This document shows positions 1-6,101 of a stretch of 34,443 bases of DNA, in pieces. Source of the DNA: an uncultured Acidiferrobacteraceae bacterium. GTDB lineage: Bacteria > Pseudomonadota > Gammaproteobacteria > Acidiferrobacterales > SZUA-150. The stretch covers positions 1-34,443 of the forward strand of contig CAJVXY010000030.1 in NCBI GenBank assembly GCA_913009895.1, in the 5' to 3' direction. The notes beneath the pieces are model-generated. The model was not told the DNA's origin, searched no databases, and worked only from the letters and a program-made list of their open reading frames with translations. Position numbers and translations under genes: made by a program. Numbering within the stretch: the stretch's first letter is position 1; each line of letters starts with the position of its first letter.

Positions 1-30
1 TCATTGTTATATATCTTTTTTTGTTTTTTT

Positions 31-89
31 AATGATACGGCGACCACCGAGATCTACACTCTTTCCCTACAACGACGCTCTTCCGATCT
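31..89 (+). other. Illumina P5/TruSeq adapter sequence (artefact)
   Basis: The stretch reads as the standard P5 flow-cell and read-1 primer sequence, beginning AATGATACGGCGACCACCGA and ending in GCTCTTCCGATCT. There is one extra A in the CCCTAC-A-ACGACGC part, giving 59 bases instead of 58. The 30 bases before it are T-rich and of low complexity. Both parts are library or assembly artefact and should be trimmed. Real genomic sequence probably begins at about base 90, so gene content to the left is unknown. Confidence 0.97.
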
Positions 90-115
90 CTTGTCTGAGA
101 ACTTGCTGATTAGGA

Positions 116-235
116 TTATAGGTTAATAGTTGGTTTCAATCGAGTCTGACCCTTTTGTTCTTTTTGAATAATCTCAAGGCCTGATATTTCTCTCTCAACC
201 CATACTTGTAAATTGTAAACTTCTTGTAATTCCAT
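116..235 (-). CDS. Short ORF at the head of a truncated third gene cassette (39 aa)
   Basis: No known family is recognised. The ORF begins with ATG at 235, with a weak AGGTA ribosome-binding sequence about nine bases upstream. It encodes a short, charged, probably helical peptide starting MELQEVYNLQVWVERE and stops at 116. It lies just inside the cassette that begins after the attC at 283-360, where the first gene of a cassette normally sits, and that position is the main reason to list it. The peptide may be complete. It may equally be the start of a longer protein cut by an assembly error, because the adapter junction is only about 26 bases past its stop codon. Confidence 0.35.
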   Translation of the reverse strand: MELQEVYNLQVWVEREISGLEIIQKEQKGQTRLKPTINL

Positions 236-282
236 ATTTTATTTACCTGTGCTTATAATTTAGCGTGATGGAGTTGACGACA

Positions 283-360
283 TATAACGCCTCACATCAG
301 CCGATGCAAAAAGCAGAGCGAAGCGTCGCTTTTTGTGGTCGGCTGATGTGACTGTTATGT
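283..360 (-). other. attC recombination site 1 (78 bp)
   Basis: Read on the minus strand, the site opens with an R''-like box ACATAAC, followed by CACATCAGCCGA. It closes with the complementary TCGGCTGATGTG, then GGC and an R' box GTTATAT. The long imperfect palindrome with an asymmetric centre is typical of integron attC sites. The stop codon of the membrane-protein gene (TAA at 357-355) lies inside the R'' box, as is common in gene cassettes. Integrase is expected to cut between G and TT of the R' box (289/288), so the TIR/membrane cassette spans about 289-1416. Confidence 0.88.
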
Positions 361-954
361 GCTTTTTTGTTTAACATGAATTCCATATAAATACAGCGCA
401 AGCGAAATAACAATAAAAATATAAATCAGAACATTGAACCAAACTAGCACTTCATTAATCCCATATTGTTGATGTTCACTCACAATCTTTGCTGTGATGA
501 TTACAGCCAGTATTGCAGGAAATAGCATGGTATACAGAAAGGAGGCCCAGTTAAGAAATACCGGGTAATTATTTAAATATGACTTCCCTTCTCGGGTAAA
601 TGCCGTTTCATTGTATTCTGAACTCAACTGTTCCTCTAGAGCATGAAGATAATTGTATTGTCGTTCAATAAATATTACGGATTGAAAATACTTAATAACA
701 ACAGAGAGAAGCACAAACCAAATGATACTTTGAATGTACATCAAATCTATTTTTGTTTTAACTTCTAGTTTTTTCTCGATCAACTGAGCTAACAGGTTTG
801 ATGCTTCGGCTGGCGTATAAATTTGAAATAACATAACCACCAATAGCAGTAATGTTGACAAAAAAAGGTGATCTCTTTTCTTCAGATGAGTCTGGAGAAA
901 ATCAAAGGTGTGCGAGTAATGCTCAGAAAGGACTTGTAATTTATCAGAAACCAC
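355..954 (-). CDS. Four-helix membrane protein, partner of the TIR gene (199 aa)
   Basis: No family is assigned with certainty. The protein has an acidic and basic cytoplasmic-looking N-terminus and then four hydrophobic helices at about residues 28-47, 71-95, 130-153 and 167-190. Between helices 2 and 3 is a charged, glutamate-rich segment (about 96-128) that could form a coiled coil. There is no signal peptide and no visible macro, SLOG or SIR2 domain. It starts at a GTG 12 bases after the TIR stop codon, and a weak AGGA overlaps that stop, suggesting translational coupling. No attC separates the two genes, so they share one cassette. By analogy with defence systems that pair a TIR domain with a membrane protein, it may be a membrane-disrupting effector gated by the TIR product; this is inference. 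A SLATT-type protein was considered, but four helices do not fit well. Confidence 0.8.
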   Translation of the reverse strand: MVSDKLQVLSEHYSHTFDFLQTHLKKRDHLFLSTLLLLVVMLFQIYTPAEASNLLAQLIEKKLEVKTKIDLMYIQSIIWFVLLSVVIKYFQSVIFIERQYNYLHALEEQLSSEYNETAFTREGKSYLNNYPVFLNWASFLYTMLFPAILAVIITAKIVSEHQQYGINEVLVWFNVLIYIFIVISLALYLYGIHVKQKST

Positions 955-966
955 GCCAATACAATC

Positions 967-1395
967 CTATCTCGATGAGTGATTTAATACATCAATCACA
1001 TTGCTTTCTGAGAAGCCAGTATTCCACGAGTATTTGGCCTTTAGTTCATTTGGAATAGCGCATGAACCATCAAGCTTTACAACTGCGAGGTAATTTCTAG
1101 ATTGAATACTTTGATATGCTTCAAAGTTAATCCAGTTAACAAATCCTATAGCATTTCTATCTTTGTGAGGTGCATTTGCGTGCTTTCCCACGATAAATAA
1201 AGTGTGGGTTGCATCATTAATTTTTCTTGTGAGTCCAGCCTTAATTCGACCGATATTGTTTGTATTGATTTCTCCAGGGGTTTCATCTTTGAAAACAAAG
1301 TCAAATTCAGGATTTGCGTCCCATGCCTCCAATAAATATTTATACCTACGGTCATGGTCATAGTCGAAACTGACGAAAACTTGTTTCTTTCTCAT
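967..1395 (-). CDS. TIR-like domain protein of the ThsB/DUF1863 (MTH538) type (142 aa)
   Basis: The whole protein is one TIR-like domain. It opens with KKQVFVSFDYDHDRRYKYLL, the strand-A signature of DUF1863/ThsB proteins. It continues with FDFVFKDETP, then RIKAGLTRKINDATHTLFIVGKH, and then FVNWINFEAYQSI followed by YLAVVKL. Glu92 (in NFEAY) sits where TIR NADases place their catalytic glutamate. ThsB proteins of Thoeris systems respond to phage by turning NAD into a nucleotide signal. An upstream in-frame ATG exists at 1425, but the ATG at 1395 has AAAGGAGA six bases ahead of it, and the earlier start would translate part of attC, so 1395 is preferred. The gene is first in its cassette and is followed by the four-helix membrane gene. 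The TIR assignment is strong; NADase activity and antiphage function are inferred. Confidence 0.87.
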   Translation of the reverse strand: MRKKQVFVSFDYDHDRRYKYLLEAWDANPEFDFVFKDETPGEINTNNIGRIKAGLTRKINDATHTLFIVGKHANAPHKDRNAIGFVNWINFEAYQSIQSRNYLAVVKLDGSCAIPNELKAKYSWNTGFSESNVIDVLNHSSR

Positions 1396-1410
1396 GTCAT
1401 CTCCTTTTGC

Positions 1411-1488
1411 ACATAACGCCGCCATAAACGGCGCGAGCTTGCGAGCGTCCGGCGACCGAAGGGAGCGAATTTAATGGCTTTGTTAGGC
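1411..1488 (-). other. attC recombination site 2 (78 bp)
   Basis: On the minus strand the site reads R'' GCCTAAC, then AAAGCCATTAAA, a GC-rich variable centre with small hairpins, then TTTATGGCGGC and R' GTTATGT. The GCCATTAAA/TTTATGGC arms pair, giving the usual folded-strand structure recognised by an integron integrase. The stop codon of the HNH gene (TAA at 1485-1483) falls inside the R'' box. Cleavage between G and TT of R' (1417/1416) marks the boundary between the HNH cassette (about 1417-2294) and the TIR/membrane cassette. Confidence 0.93.
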
Positions 1489-2274
1489 ACGTTGTGACTC
1501 ATATATTGATTTTAACTTTTCAATTGGCATGGCCGGTTTTTCCGTATGAACCATAGCATGACAATTTGGACATAAAGGAATTAAATCTTTCGTGGGATCT
1601 ATAATATGTTCGCCATTTGAATAGGCTAAATCAATTCTGTGATGAACATGTATATAGTTTTTGCCTATTTCTCCATACTCTTTCTCGAAACTAATGGAGC
1701 AAACATTACATTTATATCCAAAATGCTCCAAACACCTTCTCCGAGCTAAACTATCACGCTCGATAGCGGTTGAGCTTACGGAATACCTTTTCCCTTCAAA
1801 ATAAACAATTTCCCCTGATCTTTTTGTTCCTTTGCATTTTGATAATGTCCATCTTGGATTCTCACCTTTTGCTACTGAAGAGTCTGAGGCAACCCATAGC
1901 TCTTGAGGGTCAATATCTGTAAGTGCTGCGGCTCTTTGATGAGAATACCCTAATATTGAATTTTCGTTATCAAAAATATAATCGCCTGTCACCTCGAATA
2001 CACATTTCCGCTTGCCACTTGCTGTCAGAATAATCTGATCACCAATTACAACTTCTGAATAAAGATTCCATAAACTTGGCCCGGCCATCATGGCATTTGA
2101 AACATCGGCTCTAATTCGTTTTATTTCCGTTGATATTTCTTTACTGCTTTGTGGGTTCAGGTGAGTCAAATCTCCGAGGTCAGACCATCCAATGGCAATC
2201 CTGCCTTTTTCTTTCATTAGCTGAAGCGCATCTTCAGATTTTTCGTGATGTGCTACTAGCCTCCAGATTTGCAT
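1483..2274 (-). CDS. HNH endonuclease with N-terminal PUA/EVE-like domain (263 aa)
   Basis: Residues 1-127 look like a PUA-superfamily (EVE-like) module: an MQIWRLVAHH start, an IAIGWSDLGDL strand, then SLWNLYSEVVIGDQIILTAS, a pattern often seen in readers of modified bases. Residues about 175-263 form a McrA-type HNH nuclease. Zinc ligands are Cys189/Cys192 and Cys235/Cys238, the active site is HVHHR (His211/His212), and the closing motif is PNCHAMVH. The architecture predicts a modification-dependent (type IV) restriction enzyme that cuts DNA carrying altered cytosine; which base it reads is unknown. The ATG at 2274 has AAGGAG six bases upstream, directly after the cassette boundary. The stop codon is embedded in attC, so the gene fills its cassette completely. 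A toxin or homing-type HNH role is a less likely alternative. Confidence 0.85.
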   Translation of the reverse strand: MQIWRLVAHHEKSEDALQLMKEKGRIAIGWSDLGDLTHLNPQSSKEISTEIKRIRADVSNAMMAGPSLWNLYSEVVIGDQIILTASGKRKCVFEVTGDYIFDNENSILGYSHQRAAALTDIDPQELWVASDSSVAKGENPRWTLSKCKGTKRSGEIVYFEGKRYSVSSTAIERDSLARRRCLEHFGYKCNVCSISFEKEYGEIGKNYIHVHHRIDLAYSNGEHIIDPTKDLIPLCPNCHAMVHTEKPAMPIEKLKSIYESQRA

Positions 2275-2288
2275 TGGTTCTCCTTAGT

Positions 2289-2307
2289 GCCTAACAGTGT
2301 ATTAGAC
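2289..2307 (-). other. attI-like junction (or degenerate attC) at the head of the array
   Basis: On the minus strand this reads GTCTAATACACTGTTAGGC. It ends in a perfect GTTAGGC core box, and cassette DNA starting TTAGGCACTAAGGAG follows. Aligned by eye with the class 1 attI1 end (CCCTAAAACAAAGTTAGGC), 13 of 19 positions agree. No convincing R''/L'' partner lies upstream, so it looks more like attI than attC. No intI gene is present on either strand between here and the following core genes, although an integrase normally sits beside attI. Confidence 0.5.
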
Positions 2308-2337
2308 AGCGTGCTATATAACACCCTAAATCAGGGT

Positions 2338-2359
2338 ATTAGGCGGCGTTCCGCCTAAT
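2338..2359. other. Perfect hairpin between rnpB and the cassette array
   Basis: A perfect 9-bp inverted repeat, ATTAGGCGG-cgtt-CCGCCTAAT, lies between the rnpB 3' end and the first cassette boundary. A second small hairpin (ACCCT-aaatc-AGGGT, 2323-2337) is next to it. The arms contain TTAGGC and GCCTAA, which resemble integron core boxes. It could be a weak rnpB terminator (no T-run follows on the minus strand), a decayed recombination site, or simply a structured spacer. Confidence 0.55.
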
Positions 2360-2402
2360 TCGAAATACACAGCCATTCCTGGCAATGCCAAAATAAAAAA
2401 AT

Positions 2403-2753
2403 GAGTCGATCGATAAGCCGGGTTCTGTCGTGGACAGTCATTCATCTGGGACATGTGTCACCACATGCCTCAAGCAGCCTACCCGGGAGCGGTACGGGTC
2501 GCACCATTACTCCCCTATTTGGCCTTGCTCCGAGTGGGGTTTACCTAGCCGCCGAATGTTACCACCGACGCGGTGCGCTCTTACCGCACCATTTCACCCT
2601 TACCATGGCTATATATTGATATAGAATGGCGGTATATTTTCTGTTGCACTTTCCGTGGACTCACGCCCCCCAGGCGTTACCTGGCACTCTACCCTGTGGA
2701 GCCCGGACTTTCCTCCCCGCACACAAGGCGCGAGGCGACTGTCTGATCGACTC
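2403..2753 (-). ncRNA. rnpB: RNase P RNA, bacterial class A
   Basis: On the minus strand the conserved core is clear: CAGACAGTCGCC near the 5' end, GGAGGAAAGTCCGGGCTCC, GTGCCAGGTAACGCC, GGTAAGGGTGAAATGGTGCG, GAGCAAGGCCAAATAGGGG, and ACAGAACCCGGCTTATCG near the 3' end. The first and last nine bases (GAGTCGATC and GATCGACTC) pair perfectly as helix P1 and set the ends. The length is about 351 nt, close to the 377 nt of E. coli. The RNA is the catalytic subunit that matures tRNA 5' ends together with the RnpA protein. A T-rich run follows P1 at 2394-2402 on the minus strand and may terminate transcription. The cassette array lies downstream in the same orientation. Confidence 0.97.
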
Positions 2754-2759
2754 GGGATA

Positions 2760-2765
2760 ATTATA
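2760..2765 (-). promoter_or_regulatory. -10 box of the rnpB promoter
   Basis: A perfect TATAAT on the minus strand sits seven bases before the predicted rnpB 5' end (2753), which is the right spacing for sigma-70 initiation. The -35 region, around 2783-2788, is a poor match to TTGACA, so only the -10 box is convincing. Confidence 0.75.
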
Positions 2766-2850
2766 CCTGTTTCGAGATCTGGTGAATGGCTTTTGGTTGA
2801 ATTTTTTATTCTACGAACGATTTGAGTTGTTTATAAACGGCACTTTACGG

Positions 2851-4773
2851 TTATCTGCGTATTAGCTGGGCCTTAACAAACGCATTAAACTTCGTGACCG
2901 GCAGCGGTCTACTGATCAAAAAACCCTGTATCGTGTCGCAGCCTAATTTGGTTAACAGTTCCAGTGCCGGCTTATTTTCCACACCTTCTGCGACAACGCT
3001 TAAACCAAGATTATGTGCCAGCTCAATGGTTGAATGCACGACGGCCTGATCATCCTTGTTTTCTACCATTTCATTTATAAATGTCTGGTCTATTTTTAAT
3101 TCACTAACCGGCAAACGCCTTAGTCGGCTTAACGATGAATAACCCGTACCATAATCATCAATTGATAACTCCACGCCCAATGAACATAAATGTTCGAGCA
3201 CCTCGGCCAGTCGATCATACTCTGACAGGAACAGGTTTTCTGTGATTTCAAACGTTAATAACCTGCCATCACTTTTATCTTTAATGATCCGGTCTATCTT
3301 TTTCCTAAAGTCAGGATGCATGAGTGTTTGCGGTGATAAGTTTACCGCTACACGTTTAATGCCGTAATTACTTTTCCACACCTTTGCCTGTGCCAGTGCT
3401 GTTGCTATTGCCCAATATGTGTACTCGTCAATCAAGCCATTCTGCTCCAGAACACGAATAAATATACCCGGTGGCACGTTGCCACGATCTTTAGTGTACC
3501 AGCGCCCTAAAGCTTCCGCTGAAACAACCTTTTTGCTCCGGGCACTGATTATTGGCTGGTAGTGCAACTCGAACTGTTTCTCATCAAGCGCTTTTCGCAG
3601 ATCAGCGGCCATCGCCAGATGACCTTGTGCCAGGTGGTCATGGTCCGGCCTGTAGACACACACTTTAACGCTACTTTTTTTTGCTTCATACATGGCAAAA
3701 TCCGCATGACTTAACAGGTTGCCAATACTTTCCCCATGTTCGGGGTAAACAGCTACACCAATACTGGCATTAACCACAATCGTATTTTGCTCAATGGTAA
3801 AGGTATCTTTCAGACAATTAATAAAGTTCTCTGCCCGCTTGACCACATGTTTCTGAGTAAGGCCTGGCAATACAATAATAAATTCATCACCACCTAGTCG
3901 TGCCAGTGTTTCGTTATATCTAACCTCACCTTTAAAACGGCGTGCTATTTTATTCAGCAAACTGTCGCCCAAATCGTGACCGAGCATGTCATTAATACCT
4001 TTAAAACTATCAATATCTACCAACAATATGCCAATGGTGCTGTCATCACTCTCTGCTTCGACGATCTCACGTGAGAGACGATCATAAAATAACGAGCGAT
4101 TAGGCAATCCGGTAACAGAATCATATAACGACAGGTATTCCAGTTCTTTACTGCTTTCGATGAGTTGTTTATTCAGATGTTCAAGCCTGCTGCGATAATC
4201 TTCAGTTAACGCATGTGATTCTTCCATACTTTTAACCGCCATGGCGTTCTCGATGGCAATAGAAACAATACTGGCAAACAACTGCAGTAAATTTAAATCT
4301 TTTTTATCAAAACCGGTGTCATTATTTTTATTTAAACCGGCAATGCCACCAAGAAAATGTTTTTTGCCCTGTAAAGGTACCAGGATCATGTTGCCAACTT
4401 CATGCTCCCAGCGATTTTTTTCATCGTCACTAAGTTCATTCAACATGCCCCGCCACCAGGGCCTTTTATGCTTCCACACCCAGCCACAAACCCCATACTC
4501 TATGGGCAATGCTTCACCAACAATCTCAGCGGCATTCTTGCCGGCACCACCTCGGTACGTATAGGTTTCACAGTTAGCATCCAGGATCGGAATCAATAAT
4601 GTTTCAGCATCAATCAACTCTAATGCTCGCTCAGAGACGATCTGGAAAATCTTCTCTATATCCAACTCACTGCCGATTTCAGTGAAAGTTTGCTGCAACA
4701 ACCCAATCTCAGTCTCTTTTTGTTTAAGACTGCGATTAAGCTCGATAATATTTGGTGAATTTTTTTTATCCAT
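2851..4773 (-). CDS. GAF-GGDEF-EAL cyclic-di-GMP turnover protein (640 aa)
   Basis: The protein has an N-terminal coiled region (about 10-35), a GAF sensor domain (about 38-180), a second coiled segment (185-215), a GGDEF diguanylate cyclase domain (about 216-375) and an EAL phosphodiesterase domain (about 395-640). The cyclase signature is intact (RLGGDEF). The phosphodiesterase motifs are also intact: AEALGRW, FEITENL, DDYGTGYSSL, LKID and VVAEGVEN. Both activities are therefore possible. The usual RxxD product-inhibition site five residues before GGDEF reads RYNE, so feedback inhibition may be weakened. There is no transmembrane segment, so the protein is cytoplasmic with an unknown GAF ligand. 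ATG at 4773 is preferred over the TTG two codons earlier. It is a single gene flanked by rnpB and rsmI. Residue numbers count from the earlier TTG. Confidence 0.93.
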   Translation of the reverse strand: MDKKNSPNIIELNRSLKQKETEIGLLQQTFTEIGSELDIEKIFQIVSERALELIDAETLLIPILDANCETYTYRGGAGKNAAEIVGEALPIEYGVCGWVWKHKRPWWRGMLNELSDDEKNRWEHEVGNMILVPLQGKKHFLGGIAGLNKNNDTGFDKKDLNLLQLFASIVSIAIENAMAVKSMEESHALTEDYRSRLEHLNKQLIESSKELEYLSLYDSVTGLPNRSLFYDRLSREIVEAESDDSTIGILLVDIDSFKGINDMLGHDLGDSLLNKIARRFKGEVRYNETLARLGGDEFIIVLPGLTQKHVVKRAENFINCLKDTFTIEQNTIVVNASIGVAVYPEHGESIGNLLSHADFAMYEAKKSSVKVCVYRPDHDHLAQGHLAMAADLRKALDEKQFELHYQPIISARSKKVVSAEALGRWYTKDRGNVPPGIFIRVLEQNGLIDEYTYWAIATALAQAKVWKSNYGIKRVAVNLSPQTLMHPDFRKKIDRIIKDKSDGRLLTFEITENLFLSEYDRLAEVLEHLCSLGVELSIDDYGTGYSSLSRLRRLPVSELKIDQTFINEMVENKDDQAVVHSTIELAHNLGLSVVAEGVENKPALELLTKLGCDTIQGFLISRPLPVTKFNAFVKAQLIRR

Positions 4774-5020
4774 AATCAATATGACTTATTCCACTAAAAT
4801 CAATGGGTTATATATGAATATAACAAAAAAAGTATAGCCCATTCCCCAGCCCAATGAAGGGTTCAAAGTCACGATTTTGACGGTTGCATGGCTTTACCGA
4901 TTAAGAAATATTCGAGTTGTTATGAATTGGACGAGGTAAACCAAGCCATATTCCACAAACAGACAGCGACAAAGCTGGACTTCTCTCTTTCTTCTGGATA
5001 TTTACCATGTATGATTTGAG

Positions 5021-5983
5021 CTATTTGTCTCCTGGTCTATTTGCCTTATGAATTTTAAGGGCCATGTCATAAACCTGGTTTTTCTTCATGTTGGTCAACT
5101 CAACGACAAGAGCAACGGCCTGACTGAGCGATAGACCGGGGCTTATTTCCACTAGAAATTTATGTAATAAGTGCTCGGCCCGCTTGCTCTCGATCGTCTC
5201 TAGCATCTTCAAATCAGCACCGGCGAGAATAACCACGAACTCGCCTAATTTTTGTTTCTCATCCTGTTTTATCCGCTGGATTAGTCCGGAAAGGCTGTCT
5301 GACCTGATAGTTTCAAAACGCTTGGTCATTTCCCGGGCAATCACGGCTTCTCGATCACCGAAAATTGCCAGCATATCGGTCAGGGAGGGCAAAATTCGAT
5401 GGCTACTTTCGTAAAATATGATGGTTCTTGTTTCTGTACACAATTTACGGAAACTTGTGAGTCTGGCCCCGCTTTTTGATGGCGGGAAGCCCTCAAACAC
5501 AAACCGGTCCGTGGCCAGGCCTGCTGCTGACAAGGCCGTCATCGCGGCACAAGGCCCGGGAATGGGGACAATTGTCACGCCGGCATGACGCGCCTGTTTG
5601 ACTAACAAATAACCTGGATCACTGATAAGCGGTGTACCCGCATCACTGATTAATGCGATAGACTCTCCCCCGCTTAATTTGCTGATCAACATCCGGGAAC
5701 GTTCAGCCTCATTAAAATCATGGAGTGAAATAATGGGAGTTTCGATACTGAAGTGGTGCAATAATTTGGCGCTGTGGCGGGTATCTTCAGCAGCAATCAG
5801 GTCAACGGCGGCCAGTGTTGACCGGGCCCTGTCAGAAATATCAGACAAATTCCCGATTGGAGTGGCAACTATATATAATGCTCCTGGTAATACCCCTGAC
5901 AATACCCCGGGCGTGACTGGTTCCCGTTTATCTGACTCTGAATTAACAATTTCTGGATTGTCTGGCTTTGATCGTTTTGACAC
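5021..5983 (-). CDS. rsmI: 16S rRNA (cytidine1402-2'-O)-methyltransferase RsmI (320 aa)
   Basis: RsmI methylates the 2'-OH of C1402 in the ribosomal decoding centre using S-adenosylmethionine. Family motifs are clear: LYIVATPIGNLSDISDRA, then LIAAEDTRHS, SLISDAGTPLISDPGYLLV (positions about 111-130), and VPIPGPCAAMTALSAAGL. The protein carries about 34 extra residues before the conserved start, rich in Ser, Pro and charged residues. GTG at 5983 is chosen because GAGG lies just upstream and the family usually has a short N-terminal extension. The gene is divergent from lpoA across a spacer of about 118 bases, as in E. coli (yraL/yraM), so the spacer should hold two promoters. Confidence 0.96.
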   Translation of the reverse strand: MSKRSKPDNPEIVNSESDKREPVTPGVLSGVLPGALYIVATPIGNLSDISDRARSTLAAVDLIAAEDTRHSAKLLHHFSIETPIISLHDFNEAERSRMLISKLSGGESIALISDAGTPLISDPGYLLVKQARHAGVTIVPIPGPCAAMTALSAAGLATDRFVFEGFPPSKSGARLTSFRKLCTETRTIIFYESSHRILPSLTDMLAIFGDREAVIAREMTKRFETIRSDSLSGLIQRIKQDEKQKLGEFVVILAGADLKMLETIESKRAEHLLHKFLVEISPGLSLSQAVALVVELTNMKKNQVYDMALKIHKANRPGDK

Positions 5984-6101
5984 GTTAACCTCAAGATACT
6001 GTTTTATGTTACTACGGTTTTAACACAGGGTTTCGCACCGGGATATATTTAAATATTTTAAGCCATTACCTTCTCTTTCATTTTAAATTAGTTTGTCATT
6101 T

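Noticed and set aside
355-954. Membrane protein as a SLATT-domain effector
   Set aside because: SLATT proteins have two helices followed by a helical tail; this has four helices in two pairs with no matching motif.
852-1058. 68-aa plus-strand ORF across the TIR/membrane gene junction
   Set aside because: It is antisense to two well-supported genes, has no family features and no ribosome-binding site.
1396-1425. Longer TIR start at 1425 (ten extra residues)
   Set aside because: The added residues are encoded by attC sequence and lack a ribosome-binding site; the ATG at 1395 has a strong one.
2401-2624. Two overlapping plus-strand ORFs (72 and 64 aa)
   Set aside because: They are antisense to the RNase P RNA, which explains every conserved base here.
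4241-4599. Two plus-strand ORFs of 107 and 65 aa
   Set aside because: They are antisense shadows of the GAF domain region of the GGDEF-EAL gene.
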